From positions 34,641 through 98,640 of the forward strand of contig JAHBWA010000015.1 of the NCBI GenBank assembly GCA_019637195.1: a stretch of 64,000 nucleotides of DNA. The letters run 5' to 3'. Both the position numbers and the translations under genes were made by a program. Source of the stretch: Labilithrix sp. (lineage in GTDB: Bacteria; Myxococcota_A; Polyangia; Polyangiales; Polyangiaceae). The notes beneath the pieces were generated by a model that saw nothing but the letters and a program-made list of their open reading frames with translations, did no database searches and had not been told where the DNA came from. Below, one piece after another: positions 8,123 through 17,256 of the stretch; the stretch's first letter is position 1, and every line of letters begins with the position of its first letter.

Positions 8123-9348
8123 ACCCGCTCGTCACCATCCTCGTCGCGTTCCGGGCCGTGCTCCGGAACAAGATGCGCTCGTTCCTCACGACGCTCGGCA
8201 TCATCATCGGCGTCGCCGCGGTCATCGCGATGATGGCGATCGGCGCCGGCGCGAAGGCGCAGGTCGAGCAGGCGTTCTCCGCGATGGGCACGAACCTCCT
8301 CATCGTCATGCCGGGGTCGACGACCGCGGGCGGATCGTTCGGCGGCTTCGGGAGCATGCCGACGCTCACGTGGGACGACCTCGCCGCGATCCGCGCGGAG
8401 GTGCCGGCGGTGAGGGCAGCGGCCCCGCAGCTCCGCTCGAACCAGTCGATCGTGAGCGACGAGCTCAACTGGACCACGTCGATCACCGGGACCTCGCCCG
8501 ACTACTTCGAGATCCGGAGCTGGCCGGTCGCCGTCGGCGAGCCGTTCACCCAGGCCGACGTCGACGCGGGCGCGAAGGTCGTGGTCCTCGGCCAGACGGT
8601 GGTCGAGCGCCTCTTCGGAGCCTCGGCGAACCCCGTGGGCCAGACCGTGCGCATCGGCCAGTCGCCGTTCGGCGTCGTCGGCGTCCTCGAGAAGAAGGGC
8701 CAGTCGCCGTCGGGGCAGGACTACGACGACGCCGCCTTCATCCCGATGACGACCTTCGCCCAGCGCATCCAGGGCGGCCTCGGCAAGTTCCTCACCGGGA
8801 CGATCTTCGTCCAGGCGACCGGCTCGGACACCACGCAGCGCGCGATGCGCGACGTCCAGGCGCTCCTCCGCGATCGTCACCACATCCTGCCGGGCGGCGA
8901 GGACGACTTCTCGATCCGCAACCTCTCCGAGGTCGCGAGCGCTCAGCAACAAGGGACCGAGACGATGACGACGCTCCTCGCGAGCGTCGCCGCGGTCTCT
9001 CTCCTGGTCGGCGGGATCGGGATCATGAACATCATGCTCGTCAGCGTGACCGAGCGGACGCGTGAGATCGGGCTCCGGATGGCCATCGGGGCGAAGCCGC
9101 GGAGCATCCTCCTGCAGTTCCTGGTCGAGGCCCTCGTCCTCTCGCTGACCGGCGGGCTCATCGGCGTCGCGCTCGGAGTGGGGACGGCGTCGTGGCTCGC
9201 GGGGAAGTTCCGCTGGCCGATGCAGATCCAGGTCGACGTGATCGCCATCTCCGTCGTCTTCAGCGCGCTCGTCGGCGTCGTGTTCGGGATCTACCCGGCG
9301 CGGAAGGCTTCGCAGCTCGATCCGATCGACGCGTTGCGATACGAATGA
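8119..9348 (+). CDS. MacB/FtsX-family ABC permease
   Basis: About 409 residues. TM1 lies at the N-terminus (FLTTLGIIIGVAAVIAMMAIG). A large periplasmic MacB_PCD region follows, then three TMs near the C-terminus with the FtsX signature region LVGGIGIMNIMLVSVTERTREIG. Family proteins start with (M)NPLxxIxxAFRALxxNKxRSFLT, and here that sequence is encoded from CTG 8119. This CTG overlaps the ATPase stop (CTGA) and sits five bases after a GGAGG (8109-8113). I therefore place the start at a CTG codon. In-frame GTG 8158 and ATG 8173 are alternatives but cut off conserved residues. It forms an exporter with the two genes upstream. Confidence 0.9.
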   Translation: MNPLVTILVAFRAVLRNKMRSFLTTLGIIIGVAAVIAMMAIGAGAKAQVEQAFSAMGTNLLIVMPGSTTAGGSFGGFGSMPTLTWDDLAAIRAEVPAVRAAAPQLRSNQSIVSDELNWTTSITGTSPDYFEIRSWPVAVGEPFTQADVDAGAKVVVLGQTVVERLFGASANPVGQTVRIGQSPFGVVGVLEKKGQSPSGQDYDDAAFIPMTTFAQRIQGGLGKFLTGTIFVQATGSDTTQRAMRDVQALLRDRHHILPGGEDDFSIRNLSEVASAQQQGTETMTTLLASVAAVSLLVGGIGIMNIMLVSVTERTREIGLRMAIGAKPRSILLQFLVEALVLSLTGGLIGVALGVGTASWLAGKFRWPMQIQVDVIAISVVFSALVGVVFGIYPARKASQLDPIDALRYE

Positions 9349-9398
9349 CCGCCCTCGTCGTCCGACGAGCCCTACGCGAGACCGAACGAGACGCCACC

Positions 9399-10004
9399 AT
9401 GCCCACGCGCGCCGTGAAGAAGTCCGAGCCGTTCGACGCCGAGTACTACGATCGCTACTACGGGAGCGCGCGGACGCGCGTCCACTCCGCCGAGGAGGTC
9501 GGGAGGCTGTGCTCCGCCGTGGTCTCGTTCGTCGAGTGGTGGCAGCACCCGCTCACGACCGTGCTCGACGTCGGCGCCGGCGTGGGCCTCTGGCGTCAGT
9601 GGTTCGCCAAGCGGCGGCCGAGCGTCAGGTACCGCTCGACGGAGTACAGCGCTCACGCGTGCCGCGAGTACGGCCACGAGCAGCGCGACATCACGAAGTG
9701 GCGCGCGAAGGAGCGGTTCGACCTCGTGATTTGCCAGGGCGTCCTGCCGTACGTCGACGACGTCGGCGCGGCGAAGGCGATCGACAACCTCGCGGCGATG
9801 ACCGCGGGTTTCCTCTACCTCGAGGCGATCACCAAGCGTGATCTCCGCGAGGTCTGCGACGAGGGCCGCACCGACGTGAAGGTCTTCGAGCGCACCGGGG
9901 CGTGGTACCGCGCGCGCCTCTCGAAGCACTACGTCGAGGTCGGCTGCGGGATCTGGTGCAAGAAGGACGCGGGCGTCCTCTTCTACGAGCTCGAGGCGCG
10001 CTGA
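9399..10004 (+). CDS. Class I SAM-dependent methyltransferase
   Basis: About 201 residues from ATG 9399. An in-frame ATG at 9345 overlaps the permease stop (ATGA) and would add 18 residues; either is possible. Motif I appears as VLDVGAGVGLW, followed by an acidic strand end (STEYS) and the post-I region FDLVICQGVLPYVDD, which is typical of a Rossmann-fold methyltransferase. The N-terminus PFDAEYYDRYYG resembles small-molecule or lipid methyltransferases. Substrate unknown. Its position after the ABC exporter genes suggests co-transcription but not a shared function. Confidence 0.75.
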   Translation: MPTRAVKKSEPFDAEYYDRYYGSARTRVHSAEEVGRLCSAVVSFVEWWQHPLTTVLDVGAGVGLWRQWFAKRRPSVRYRSTEYSAHACREYGHEQRDITKWRAKERFDLVICQGVLPYVDDVGAAKAIDNLAAMTAGFLYLEAITKRDLREVCDEGRTDVKVFERTGAWYRARLSKHYVEVGCGIWCKKDAGVLFYELEAR

Positions 10005-10022
10005 CGTCCGCCCGCGCGGCGC

Positions 10023-10985
10023 TCACGCCTCGAGGAGAAAGTCGGCGATCGGCGCGAACACGCGCGGCTGCGCGCCCTTGCAGAGGAAGAGGTCGGCGTG
10101 GCCGATCGGCATGTCGGCGTCGCCGACGAAGAGGATCTCCTTGTGGGCCGAGCCGATCGCGTCGAACGTGTGCCGCGCCGTGGCCGGCAAGACGATGCCG
10201 TCGTCGTTGGCGACGACGCAGAGGAACGGGTGCGTGAGGTCGGGGAGGCGGGCCGACACGTTCACGCCGCGGACGACGAGGTCGCCCCGGCGGATCCACT
10301 CGGCGATCTCGCGGTTGATGATCGGGTGGGGGTCCTCCACGGTCTGCACCATCCGCGCGACCTGCGAGAGATCCGTCGAGCGCTCGTTCAAGTAGATCGA
10401 GAGCAGCGATGGCGCGACCTTCGAGACGAGCGGCAGCGCCAGGCGCGCGACGCGGCGCGTGTTCTTCATCCGCATCAGTCCGGCGAGGCGCCGCGAGCCG
10501 AAGGCGAGGCGGACGAGGGGGTGCGCCTCGCGCCAGGTGACGAGCCCGGCCATCGAGACGAGCGCGTGGACCGGCGCGCCGGGCGCGATCGCGACGTGGG
10601 CGAACGCCAGCGCGGCGCCGAGGCTGCAGCCCACGAGGTCGATCTTGGCTGCGCCGGTCGACGTGTGCGCGAGCACGTGCGCGATCGCCGCGCCGACGTC
10701 CTCGACCGCGAGATCGCCGAGGCCGTAGCGGTGGTTGCCTCGGGCGCGGATCGAGCGGCCCTGTCCGCGGAGGTCGACCGTCCAGGTCTCGAGCCCGCGC
10801 GCGGCCAGGCACTCGACCATCGACGGGCCGGTCGGATGGAAGCTGAAGATGAACGAGTTCATCCCGTAGCCGGGCACGATGAGGACGGGCCGCCCCTTCG
10901 GCGCGCGCGTCGGGCGGTGGCGCGTGAGGGCGAGGCGCCAGCCGGCGCGGTTGTCGACGAGGAAGCGATCGACGTTCATGGGCAT
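10023..10985 (-). CDS. Alpha/beta hydrolase
   Basis: 320 residues. The fold is shown by VLIVPGYGMNS (oxyanion loop), VDLRGQGRS, the nucleophile elbow GCSLG, an acid in CVVANDDG and the catalytic His in IGHADLF. No signal peptide, so likely cytoplasmic. The spacing resembles lipase/esterase or PHA-synthase-like hydrolases; substrate cannot be read from sequence. It converges on the methyltransferase gene with only 18 bases between stops. The adjacent RlmI-like gene lies 75 bases upstream on the same strand. Confidence 0.8.
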   Translation of the reverse strand: MPMNVDRFLVDNRAGWRLALTRHRPTRAPKGRPVLIVPGYGMNSFIFSFHPTGPSMVECLAARGLETWTVDLRGQGRSIRARGNHRYGLGDLAVEDVGAAIAHVLAHTSTGAAKIDLVGCSLGAALAFAHVAIAPGAPVHALVSMAGLVTWREAHPLVRLAFGSRRLAGLMRMKNTRRVARLALPLVSKVAPSLLSIYLNERSTDLSQVARMVQTVEDPHPIINREIAEWIRRGDLVVRGVNVSARLPDLTHPFLCVVANDDGIVLPATARHTFDAIGSAHKEILFVGDADMPIGHADLFLCKGAQPRVFAPIADFLLEA

Positions 10986-11060
10986 GCGCTCGCGCGGCCC
11001 GGACAGATAGCACGCCGCGCGTCGCCCGGCGGCCGACGCGCGTTCGCGCCGCCGGTTCGT

Positions 11061-12281
11061 TCACTCGAGCAGGCAGAGCTTCAGGTAGCGCCCCTCCGGG
11101 AACGCCGGCAGCGTCGGGTGGTCGGCGGGCGGGCCGTGCTGCTCGAGCAGGCGCAGATCGCTACGGCCGAGCGCGGCGTCGTCGAGCGTGGCGGCGAAGT
11201 CCTCGGCGGTGACGTGGCTCGAGCAGGACGCGGCGACGAAGCTGCCGCCGTCGGCGAGCACCGCGACGCAGGCGCGGTGGAGCGCCCGGTAGGCCGCGAT
11301 GCCCTTCGGCTTGGCCTTCTCGCTCGGCGCGAAGCTCGGCGGATCGCAGACGACGACGTCCCAGCGCTCGCCGCGCTTGGCGGCGGCGGCGAGCCACGCG
11401 AAGCAGTCGGCCGTGACGAACGCGTGCGCGCGTGGGTCGACGCCCGCGAGGCGGAAGCTCTCCTGCGCCGTCGCGTGCGCGGCCATCGCGACGTCCACGC
11501 TCGTGACCGCGCCGCCCGCGAGCGCCGCGCGGAGCGAGAACCCGCCGGTGTACGAGAACAGGTTCAGCACGCGGACGGGGCCGCCGCGCGCCGCGCGCCG
11601 CGCGACGAGGTCGCCGACGCGCCGCCGGTTCTCGCGCTGATCGAGGAACGCGCCCGTCTTCTGCCCGCGCGCCAGGTCGACGACGAAGGGGACGCCGTGC
11701 TCTTTCACCTCGACCTTCTCGCGTGCCGGGCCGAAGACCGGGCGGATCTCGGGCGCCTCGCCGCGCCGGCCGGTGCGCTCGAGGAGCGTCGCGATCCCGA
11801 CGTCGCGGAGCGGCGCCTCGACGTCGCGGAGGAGGTCCGCGGAGACCGCGCGGGCGGCGTCGCCGTCGATGCGGAGAACTGCGACGTCCCCGTAGCGATC
11901 CACTACGAACGCGGGTACACGGTCGCCCTCTCCGTTGACGAGACGGTAGGCGGTGGTGGCGCCGTCCGCGAAGAGGCGCCGGCGGATCTCGATGGCGCGC
12001 TCGAGGCGCGCGCGAAACATCGCGGCGTCGAGGCGCGCGCGTGGATCGAGCGACCAGACGCGCACCGCGATCGGCGAGACCGGATCCCAAACGCCGCACC
12101 CCAAGGGCTGGCCGCCCTCGTCGACGATGCTTACGATCGACCCCTCGTCGGGGCGGGCGGCGCGCTCGCGGCCCGGCTCGCTCCGAGACGCAGAATGTTG
12201 GACCACCGCGGAGCGGAAGATCCACGGGTGTCCCCGACGGATCGACTCGACGCCGCGACGGGAGATGCTGACCGTGGCCAT
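11061..12281 (-). CDS. RlmI-like 23S rRNA methyltransferase
   Basis: 406 residues from ATG 12281, with AAGGA eight bases upstream. An N-terminal PUA-like domain (ISRRGVESIRRGHPWIF) binds RNA. A central EEHEE-like region follows, then a Rossmann methyltransferase domain with the SAM motif LNLFSYTGGFSL and the catalytic-loop motif VVCDPPSFA. The segment QKTGAFLDQRENRR is characteristic of the RlmI/RlmK group, which makes m5C or m7G in 23S rRNA. Which base is modified here is inferred from family only. The frame stays open far upstream, but conserved sequence starts at this ATG. Confidence 0.88.
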   Translation of the reverse strand: MATVSISRRGVESIRRGHPWIFRSAVVQHSASRSEPGRERAARPDEGSIVSIVDEGGQPLGCGVWDPVSPIAVRVWSLDPRARLDAAMFRARLERAIEIRRRLFADGATTAYRLVNGEGDRVPAFVVDRYGDVAVLRIDGDAARAVSADLLRDVEAPLRDVGIATLLERTGRRGEAPEIRPVFGPAREKVEVKEHGVPFVVDLARGQKTGAFLDQRENRRRVGDLVARRAARGGPVRVLNLFSYTGGFSLRAALAGGAVTSVDVAMAAHATAQESFRLAGVDPRAHAFVTADCFAWLAAAAKRGERWDVVVCDPPSFAPSEKAKPKGIAAYRALHRACVAVLADGGSFVAASCSSHVTAEDFAATLDDAALGRSDLRLLEQHGPPADHPTLPAFPEGRYLKLCLLE

Positions 12282-12675
12282 CCCGTCCTTCGGAGCCCCT
12301 CTCGTTCCTCTCTCTCGCTCCTCTGCTCTCGACGGTATGTCACGCGTGTCTCGCCTCGCGCCTCCGCCCTTGTCGGAGGGGCGTTCTCCCGGAACACCGG
12401 GTCGTTTCGAGCCGTTGTTCCGATCACCTCGGCGTGTATTCACAGGTAGGCTTCTTTCGGACGGGGCGCGGCTCAAGGTGGCGCAACGTAGGACCCATTT
12501 ACGATCGGGCGGTCGTGCGTGCGTTGACGGTGACCGTGTGTGCACGTTCCAATACGTCAACTTCGCTCGAAGAGCACGGGGCGCCGCGGAAGCGGCGGTC
12601 GTGCACGATGCTTGCAGATGATCGCGCCGCCACGTCGGGCCCGCCCCGACTCCCACCCCGGTTCGACGAGGATAG
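12282..12675. other. Divergent intergenic region, 394 bases
   Basis: No credible gene is seen here. The region separates the RlmI-like gene (minus) from the TPR protein gene (plus) and should hold both promoters. A possible -35 box TTGACG lies at 12524-12529, but the -10 position is poor (TTCCAA at 17-bp spacing), so no promoter is called. It is visibly less G/C-biased than the flanking genes. Confidence 0.5.
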
Positions 12676-14406
12676 ATGAGAAAGGGACGTTCAAGCAGAC
12701 GGGGTAGGGTTTCGCGGCCGCTCATGGGCGTAAAGCCGCCGCCGTCGTCGGCGGAGGCGCTCTCCACGGACGTCGGTTCCACCCAGGCGCCGCGCGTCGT
12801 GCTCGGGGTCTCGCCGTCCGATCCGCCGCCGGTCGACACGAGCGGCGACTCGATGAGCCCGCCTGCGGTGCAGACGAAGGGTGCTGCCGACGGGAGCACG
12901 CCGCGGGGGGTGGACCCGCTCGACGCGCTCGAGCGGCTCGAGAGGGCCGAAGCGCCGGCGCCGCCCGCGGCCGCGGCAGCGCCCGCGCCCGCGGCGACGG
13001 AAGCGCCGACGTCGACGGAAGCGCCCGCCGCCGAGCCAGCGCCTGCGGCCGAGGCAGCGCCCGCGCGTGAGGACGCCGAGGGAGCGGTCGGGACCGGCGA
13101 CCGTCCGGCGTCGCTCGACGCGACGCGCGCGTTCGGGACCGGGCAGATCGAAGCGACGCCCGCGGACGCGGAGGGCCCGGCGCCCCGCGATCTCGCGTCG
13201 ACCCTCGCGTTCGGCTCCGGCGCGGGGACCGAGCCCGACGCGGAGCCGACGAACACGAAGCGAAGCTTCTCCTCGACCCTGGCGATGGGCTCGATGGCGG
13301 GCGACCCCGCGTCGCGCGAGCCGACGGCGAAGGCGAGCGACGCGGCGCCGACCTCCCACCAGGCGGTCGCGCCGGCGCCGGCCGCCGCCGCGCCCGTGAA
13401 GATCGACGACACGCCGCTGCCGAGCCCGAAGCCCGTCGTCGAGGTGTCCTCGACGCCCAGCGTCGCACCGTCGAGCGGAAAGGCCGGCGGCAAGAAGAAC
13501 AAGAAAAAGCGCGCGGCGGAGGCGGCGCGCGCGGAGGCGGCGCGCTCGGAGGTGACCGAGCCCGACGAGATCAGCGTCCCGCCGATCGGCGACATCGGCG
13601 TCGACGAGCAGTTCTTCTCCGAGGGCGACGTCTCGCGGCACCTCGCGCCGGAGGCGCTCGAGGGTGACGCGCTCACCGTGGTCGACAAGGCGAAGCGCAA
13701 GTCCGAGCCGCACGTGGTCGAGCGCCGCGCGCGCTTCGCTCGCTACGTGAAGTGGGCGGTCGCGGGAGCGGCGGTCGTCTGCGTCGCGGCGATCGCGCGG
13801 ACGTCGCTGTCGACGAAGGAGCCGGCGTCGCTCGGCTCCACGCCGGCGACCGAGGCGGCGCCGGCCCTGCCCAAGGCGGCGACGCCCGCGGCCGCGCCCG
13901 TCGGCGCGGCGAACCCCACGTCGACGGCCACCGTCACGGCGGGCGAGCCTGCGCCGGGCGAGCCGGCGAGCGACACGACGTCGGAAGTGACCGCGCCGGC
14001 GAACGCCGCCGAGCCCGTCGCGACCGCCGCGCCGGCGAGCGCGGAGCCGGTCGCGGCCAACTCCGCCGAGCCTGCTGCCGCAGCGGCAGCGCAGCCGGCC
14101 CCGCCGCCCGCGTCGGGAGCGGGCGCCGCGACCGCGGCAGGAGAGGCTGCGCAGCCGATCACCGGCGACGCGAGAGAGGAGAAGGCGAAGGCGCGAGGCT
14201 TCCTCGAGAAGAGAAAGCTCGCAGACGCGATCGAAGCGGGCGAACGATCGGTGAAGCTCGACGCGACCGACGCGGAGGCATGGCTGATCCTCGGCGCGGC
14301 GTACCAGGAGAAGGGGAACATCGCCGAGGCACGCCGCGCCTACGCGTCGTGCGTCAAGGAAGGGAAGACCGGCCCGCGCACCGAGTGCGCGAAGATGCTT
14401 CGCTGA
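12676..14406 (+). CDS. Ala/Pro-rich single-pass membrane protein with C-terminal TPR
   Basis: 576 residues. The first 350 residues are Ala/Pro/Glu-rich, low-complexity and probably cytoplasmic. They contain two similar short motifs, TLAFGSGAG and TLAMGSMAG, plus TRAFGTG. A Lys-rich patch (GKKNKKKR) precedes a short conserved acidic segment (ISVPPIGDIGVDEQFF). One TM lies at about 356-376, followed by a second Ala/Pro linker and a C-terminal TPR unit (ARGFLEKRKLADAIEAGERS, then AWLILGAAYQEKGNIAEARR). The layout resembles myxobacterial membrane-tethered TPR scaffold proteins. GAGG lies just upstream of the ATG; ATG 12724 is an alternative start. Function unknown. Confidence 0.75.
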   Translation: MRKGRSSRRGRVSRPLMGVKPPPSSAEALSTDVGSTQAPRVVLGVSPSDPPPVDTSGDSMSPPAVQTKGAADGSTPRGVDPLDALERLERAEAPAPPAAAAAPAPAATEAPTSTEAPAAEPAPAAEAAPAREDAEGAVGTGDRPASLDATRAFGTGQIEATPADAEGPAPRDLASTLAFGSGAGTEPDAEPTNTKRSFSSTLAMGSMAGDPASREPTAKASDAAPTSHQAVAPAPAAAAPVKIDDTPLPSPKPVVEVSSTPSVAPSSGKAGGKKNKKKRAAEAARAEAARSEVTEPDEISVPPIGDIGVDEQFFSEGDVSRHLAPEALEGDALTVVDKAKRKSEPHVVERRARFARYVKWAVAGAAVVCVAAIARTSLSTKEPASLGSTPATEAAPALPKAATPAAAPVGAANPTSTATVTAGEPAPGEPASDTTSEVTAPANAAEPVATAAPASAEPVAANSAEPAAAAAAQPAPPPASGAGAATAAGEAAQPITGDAREEKAKARGFLEKRKLADAIEAGERSVKLDATDAEAWLILGAAYQEKGNIAEARRAYASCVKEGKTGPRTECAKMLR

Positions 14407-14461
14407 TCGGCCGCGCCGGCGGGCGCCCGAGCGAGCGCGTGCACACAACTGCGGGCAAAAC

Positions 14462-14522
14462 GGAGCGTCGCGCCGAAACGCGCCGGCGCTCCGTTGACAC
14501 GACCCGAAGCGGGGGGTAGAGC
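14462..14522 (+). promoter_or_regulatory. Sigma-70-type promoter for prs with upstream hairpin
   Basis: A perfect -35 box TTGACA (14494-14499) is followed after 17 bases by TAGAGC (14517-14522). Just upstream, GGAGCG (14462-14467) and CGCTCC (14487-14492) form an imperfect hairpin around a GAAA loop. It may end the preceding transcript or act as an operator. Confidence 0.65.
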
Positions 14523-14574
14523 ACGCGCTGAAAGGCCCACGAAAACAGGGCTTTTGTTCAGGAGGCGCGCGCTC

Positions 14575-15519
14575 GTGTTCAAGAAGGTTTGCCTCTTTTC
14601 CGGTAACGCGAACCCCGAGCTCGCCGCCCAGATCGCGAGCTACCTCGAGACGCCTCTCAGCAAGGTGAAGGTCCAGCGCTTCAGCGATGGCGAGACCTTC
14701 TGCGAGATCAACGAGAACGTCCGCGGCGTGGACGCGTTCATCATCCAGCCGACGTCGAGCCCCGTGAACGATCACGTGATGGAGCTCCTCATCATGGCGG
14801 ACACGCTCCGGCGCGCCTCCGCGACCACGATCACGGCCGTCATCCCGTACTACGGCTACGCGCGCCAGGACCGGAAGGTCGCGCCGCGCACGCCGATCAC
14901 GTCGAAGCTCGTCGCCGACCTCATCCAGGCCGCCGGCGTCACGCGCGTCGTCTCCGTCGATCTCCACGCGGGGCAGATCCAGGGGTTCTTCAACATCCCG
15001 TTCGATCACCTCTACGCGCTGCCGATCATGATGGAGGACTACCTCAAGAAGAACTTCGACTCGTCGGCCGTGTTCGTCTCCCCGGACGCCGGCGGCGTCG
15101 AGCGCGCGCGCGCCTACTCGAAGCGCCTGAACGCGAGCCTCGCGATCATCGACAAGCGCCGCGAGCGCGCGAACGTCTCCGAGGTGATGCACCTCATCGG
15201 CGACGTCAAAGGCAAGGACTGCATCATCGTCGACGACATGATCGACACCGCCGGTACGCTGACGGGCGCGGCGCGCGCGCTCATCGACCACGGCGCGAGG
15301 CGCGTCGTCGCCTGCGCGACGCACGGCGTCCTCTCGGGTCCGGCCATCCAGCGCATCGTCGACTCTCCGCTCGACGAGGTCGTCGTGAGCGACACGATCC
15401 CGCTCAGCGAAGCTGCCAAGACCTGCACGAAGATCAAGCAGATCAGCATGGCCCGGCTGCTCGGCGAGGCCATCAAGCGGATCCACAGCTCCGACTCCGT
15501 CAGCTCGCTCTTCGCCTGA
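14575..15519 (+). CDS. prs: Ribose-phosphate pyrophosphokinase (PRPP synthetase)
   Basis: 314 residues from GTG 14575, nine bases after a perfect AGGAGG (14560-14565). It makes PRPP from ribose 5-phosphate and ATP for purine, pyrimidine, His, Trp and NAD synthesis. Visible family landmarks: [16 protein letters not shown], the ATP/metal segment [10 protein letters not shown], the signature [14 protein letters not shown], and the PRPP-binding loop [11 protein letters not shown]. Length fits class I enzymes. A longer reading from 14494 would overlap the promoter and is rejected. In many related genomes prs is followed directly by rplY; here an antisense gene intervenes. Confidence 0.96.
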   Translation: MFKKVCLFSGNANPELAAQIASYLETPLSKVKVQRFSDGETFCEINENVRGVDAFIIQPTSSPVNDHVMELLIMADTLRRASATTITAVIPYYGYARQDRKVAPRTPITSKLVADLIQAAGVTRVVSVDLHAGQIQGFFNIPFDHLYALPIMMEDYLKKNFDSSAVFVSPDAGGVERARAYSKRLNASLAIIDKRRERANVSEVMHLIGDVKGKDCIIVDDMIDTAGTLTGAARALIDHGARRVVACATHGVLSGPAIQRIVDSPLDEVVVSDTIPLSEAAKTCTKIKQISMARLLGEAIKRIHSSDSVSSLFA

Positions 15520-15546
15520 CCCGTCCTCGCGACCTCGCCGCGCGGA

Positions 15547-15627
15547 GAGCCCGCGCGGTGGGCTCGCCCCGTCGCGCGCGCGACGCTCGAGGCGAGCTCC
15601 CACGACGCTCACGCGCGTGACGTGAGC
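15547..15627. terminator. Two hairpins between convergent genes
   Basis: GAGCCC (15547-15552) pairs with GGGCTC (15560-15565) across a 7-base loop. GCTCACG (15607-15613) pairs with CGTGAGC (15621-15627), extendable to 8 bp, also across 7 bases. They sit between the stops of prs and the antisense lipoprotein gene and are probably bidirectional transcript ends. No T-run follows. Confidence 0.5.
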
Positions 15628-15634
15628 GCGCGGC

Positions 15635-16297
15635 TCAGGGCCAGGCGCAGGTGAACGCGCCCTGCTCGAGATCGCACGGCGCGCACTCGCCAGCGGTGTT
15701 GCACGCGTTGCACGCGGCCTCCGCGCTCGTCACCTGACAGACCCACGCCCCCGAGGTGTCGCCGCACTTCGACGTCACGAACCAGGACGCGCTCTTCGTC
15801 CACGCGAGGTGGCAGAGGCCCGCGTCGCCGGAGGCCGCGTCGCCGCGCCACGCCGCGAAAGAGGGGAGGCTCGCGCCCGTACCGCCGCCGGTCGGCGCGT
15901 CGGGCACGAACACGTTCACGTTCACGTCCGTGCGAACGCCGTCGACGCTCGCCGCGCGTTCACCGCTCTTGCCGTTCTGCTCCGCGGCGATGTCGACGTC
16001 GCCGGTCAGGTTCTTCGGGACGCGCGCGACCTCGCCGAAGTCGGCGGGCGTGATCGCCCCCGGCGTCGTGGCGCTCGACTTCACCGCGGCGAGGGTCCGG
16101 CCGAGGTTGTCGCCGAGGCGGCGGTAGCGCTCGGCGAGCGTCACGGTCGACGTCTCGTCCGGAGTCGCGGGGTCGTCGCTGCATCCCGCCGCGCCGAGCG
16201 CGGAGGCGCCGACGAGCGCGCCGAGCGCGAAACGGTGGCAGGCCAGACGGGCGGCGTACGAAAATCCTCGGCGGTGGCCGAGCAGGCGAGTCGTCAT
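15635..16297 (-). CDS. Cys-rich lipoprotein of unknown function
   Basis: 220 residues with a long basic N-region and a lipobox AAGC (Cys39). The mature part starts with an acidic linker. The C-terminal 70 residues hold seven to eight Cys in a pattern suggesting disulphides (LCHLAW, KCGDTSGAWVCQV, AACNACNTAGECAPCD). I recognise no family. It lies antisense between prs and rplY, genes that usually sit together, so it looks like a lineage-specific insertion. An AGAGG lies seven bases before the ATG. Confidence 0.65.
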   Translation of the reverse strand: MTTRLLGHRRGFSYAARLACHRFALGALVGASALGAAGCSDDPATPDETSTVTLAERYRRLGDNLGRTLAAVKSSATTPGAITPADFGEVARVPKNLTGDVDIAAEQNGKSGERAASVDGVRTDVNVNVFVPDAPTGGGTGASLPSFAAWRGDAASGDAGLCHLAWTKSASWFVTSKCGDTSGAWVCQVTSAEAACNACNTAGECAPCDLEQGAFTCAWP

Positions 16298-16458
16298 GAA
16301 GGGACCTCTCGAAGCGAAGGGAATCGCTCTTACTTACCCGGACCGTGCGAGGGCGCAAGATCCGCTACCGTCGGCGGCGGCTCTCTGCTAAGCATCCGCC
16401 CCCCGAACTCCCGAGCGTCATTCGTCCCGGGAGCGGCAAGTCTTTCTAGGAGCCCGCC

Positions 16459-17142
16459 ATGTCCGCCGCCATGCACACCGTCGCCGCCAACCCCAGGACC
16501 GAGACCGGAAAGGGCGCCGCGCGCCGGCTCCGCAACTCGGGGCAGATCCCCGCGGTCGCGTACGGCAAGGGCCTCCCCGCGACGACCCTCGCGGTCTCCC
16601 CGAAGGACGTCGTCACCGTCCTGAAGAGCGAGCGCGGCCAGAACACCGTGCTCCAGGTGAAGGTCGAGGGTGGCAAGGAGCTCCTCGCCATGATCAAGCA
16701 CTACACTTACCACCCGGTCTCGCGCTCGCTCGAGCACGTCGACTTCGTGGAGGTGCAGCTCGATCAGCCGGTCGACGTCGACGTGCCGCTCGTCGCGCAC
16801 GGCAAGGCCGCGGGCGTCACCGCCGGCGGTCTCCTGCGCCAGGTCTTCCGCACCGTCCCGGTGCGCTGCCTGCCGGACCGCATCCCGCTGAAGGTCGAGA
16901 CGGACGTGACCCACCTCGAGCTCGGCTACGCCATCGCGACGAAGGACCTGAAGCTCCCCGAGGGCGTCGAGGTCCGCCTGCCCGCCGAGCAGACGCTCGT
17001 GGCGGTCGTCGCGCCGGAGAAGGATCGCACCGAGGAGGCCGCGGCCACCCCGGGCGCGGCTCCGGCAGCGGCGGCGGCGGCGGGCAAGGCCCCGGCCGCT
17101 GCCGACAAGAAGGACGCCGGCAAGGACGCGAAGAAGAAGTAG
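16459..17142 (+). CDS. rplY: 50S ribosomal protein L25 (TL5/CTC type)
   Basis: 227 residues. The N-terminal 5S-rRNA-binding domain is recognised from GKGAARRLRNSGQIPAVAYGKG and the adjoining TL5-type beta domain from HVDFVEVQLDQPVDVDVPL. This is the long two-domain form of L25, related to general stress protein CTC. The last 45 residues are an added Ala/Pro then Lys/Asp-rich tail, likely disordered. A good AGGAG precedes the ATG. pth follows after about 114 bases. Confidence 0.94.
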   Translation: MSAAMHTVAANPRTETGKGAARRLRNSGQIPAVAYGKGLPATTLAVSPKDVVTVLKSERGQNTVLQVKVEGGKELLAMIKHYTYHPVSRSLEHVDFVEVQLDQPVDVDVPLVAHGKAAGVTAGGLLRQVFRTVPVRCLPDRIPLKVETDVTHLELGYAIATKDLKLPEGVEVRLPAEQTLVAVVAPEKDRTEEAAATPGAAPAAAAAAGKAPAAADKKDAGKDAKKK

Positions 17143-17256
17143 CGCGTCGCTCGCCGTACGCCGCGCGCGCGGTCGTCCTCCGCCTGTCGATCGAGGCGGC
17201 CCGAGGCGCCGCGCGCGTGACGCTTTCAGCATCGAACGCGCGAGGAGTCGTCGTCC

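Noticed and set aside
12650..12675. GGTTCGA resembling a tRNA T-loop
   Set aside because: No matching acceptor or anticodon arms around it. The same holds for a GAACC near 17930. No tRNA is called in the window.
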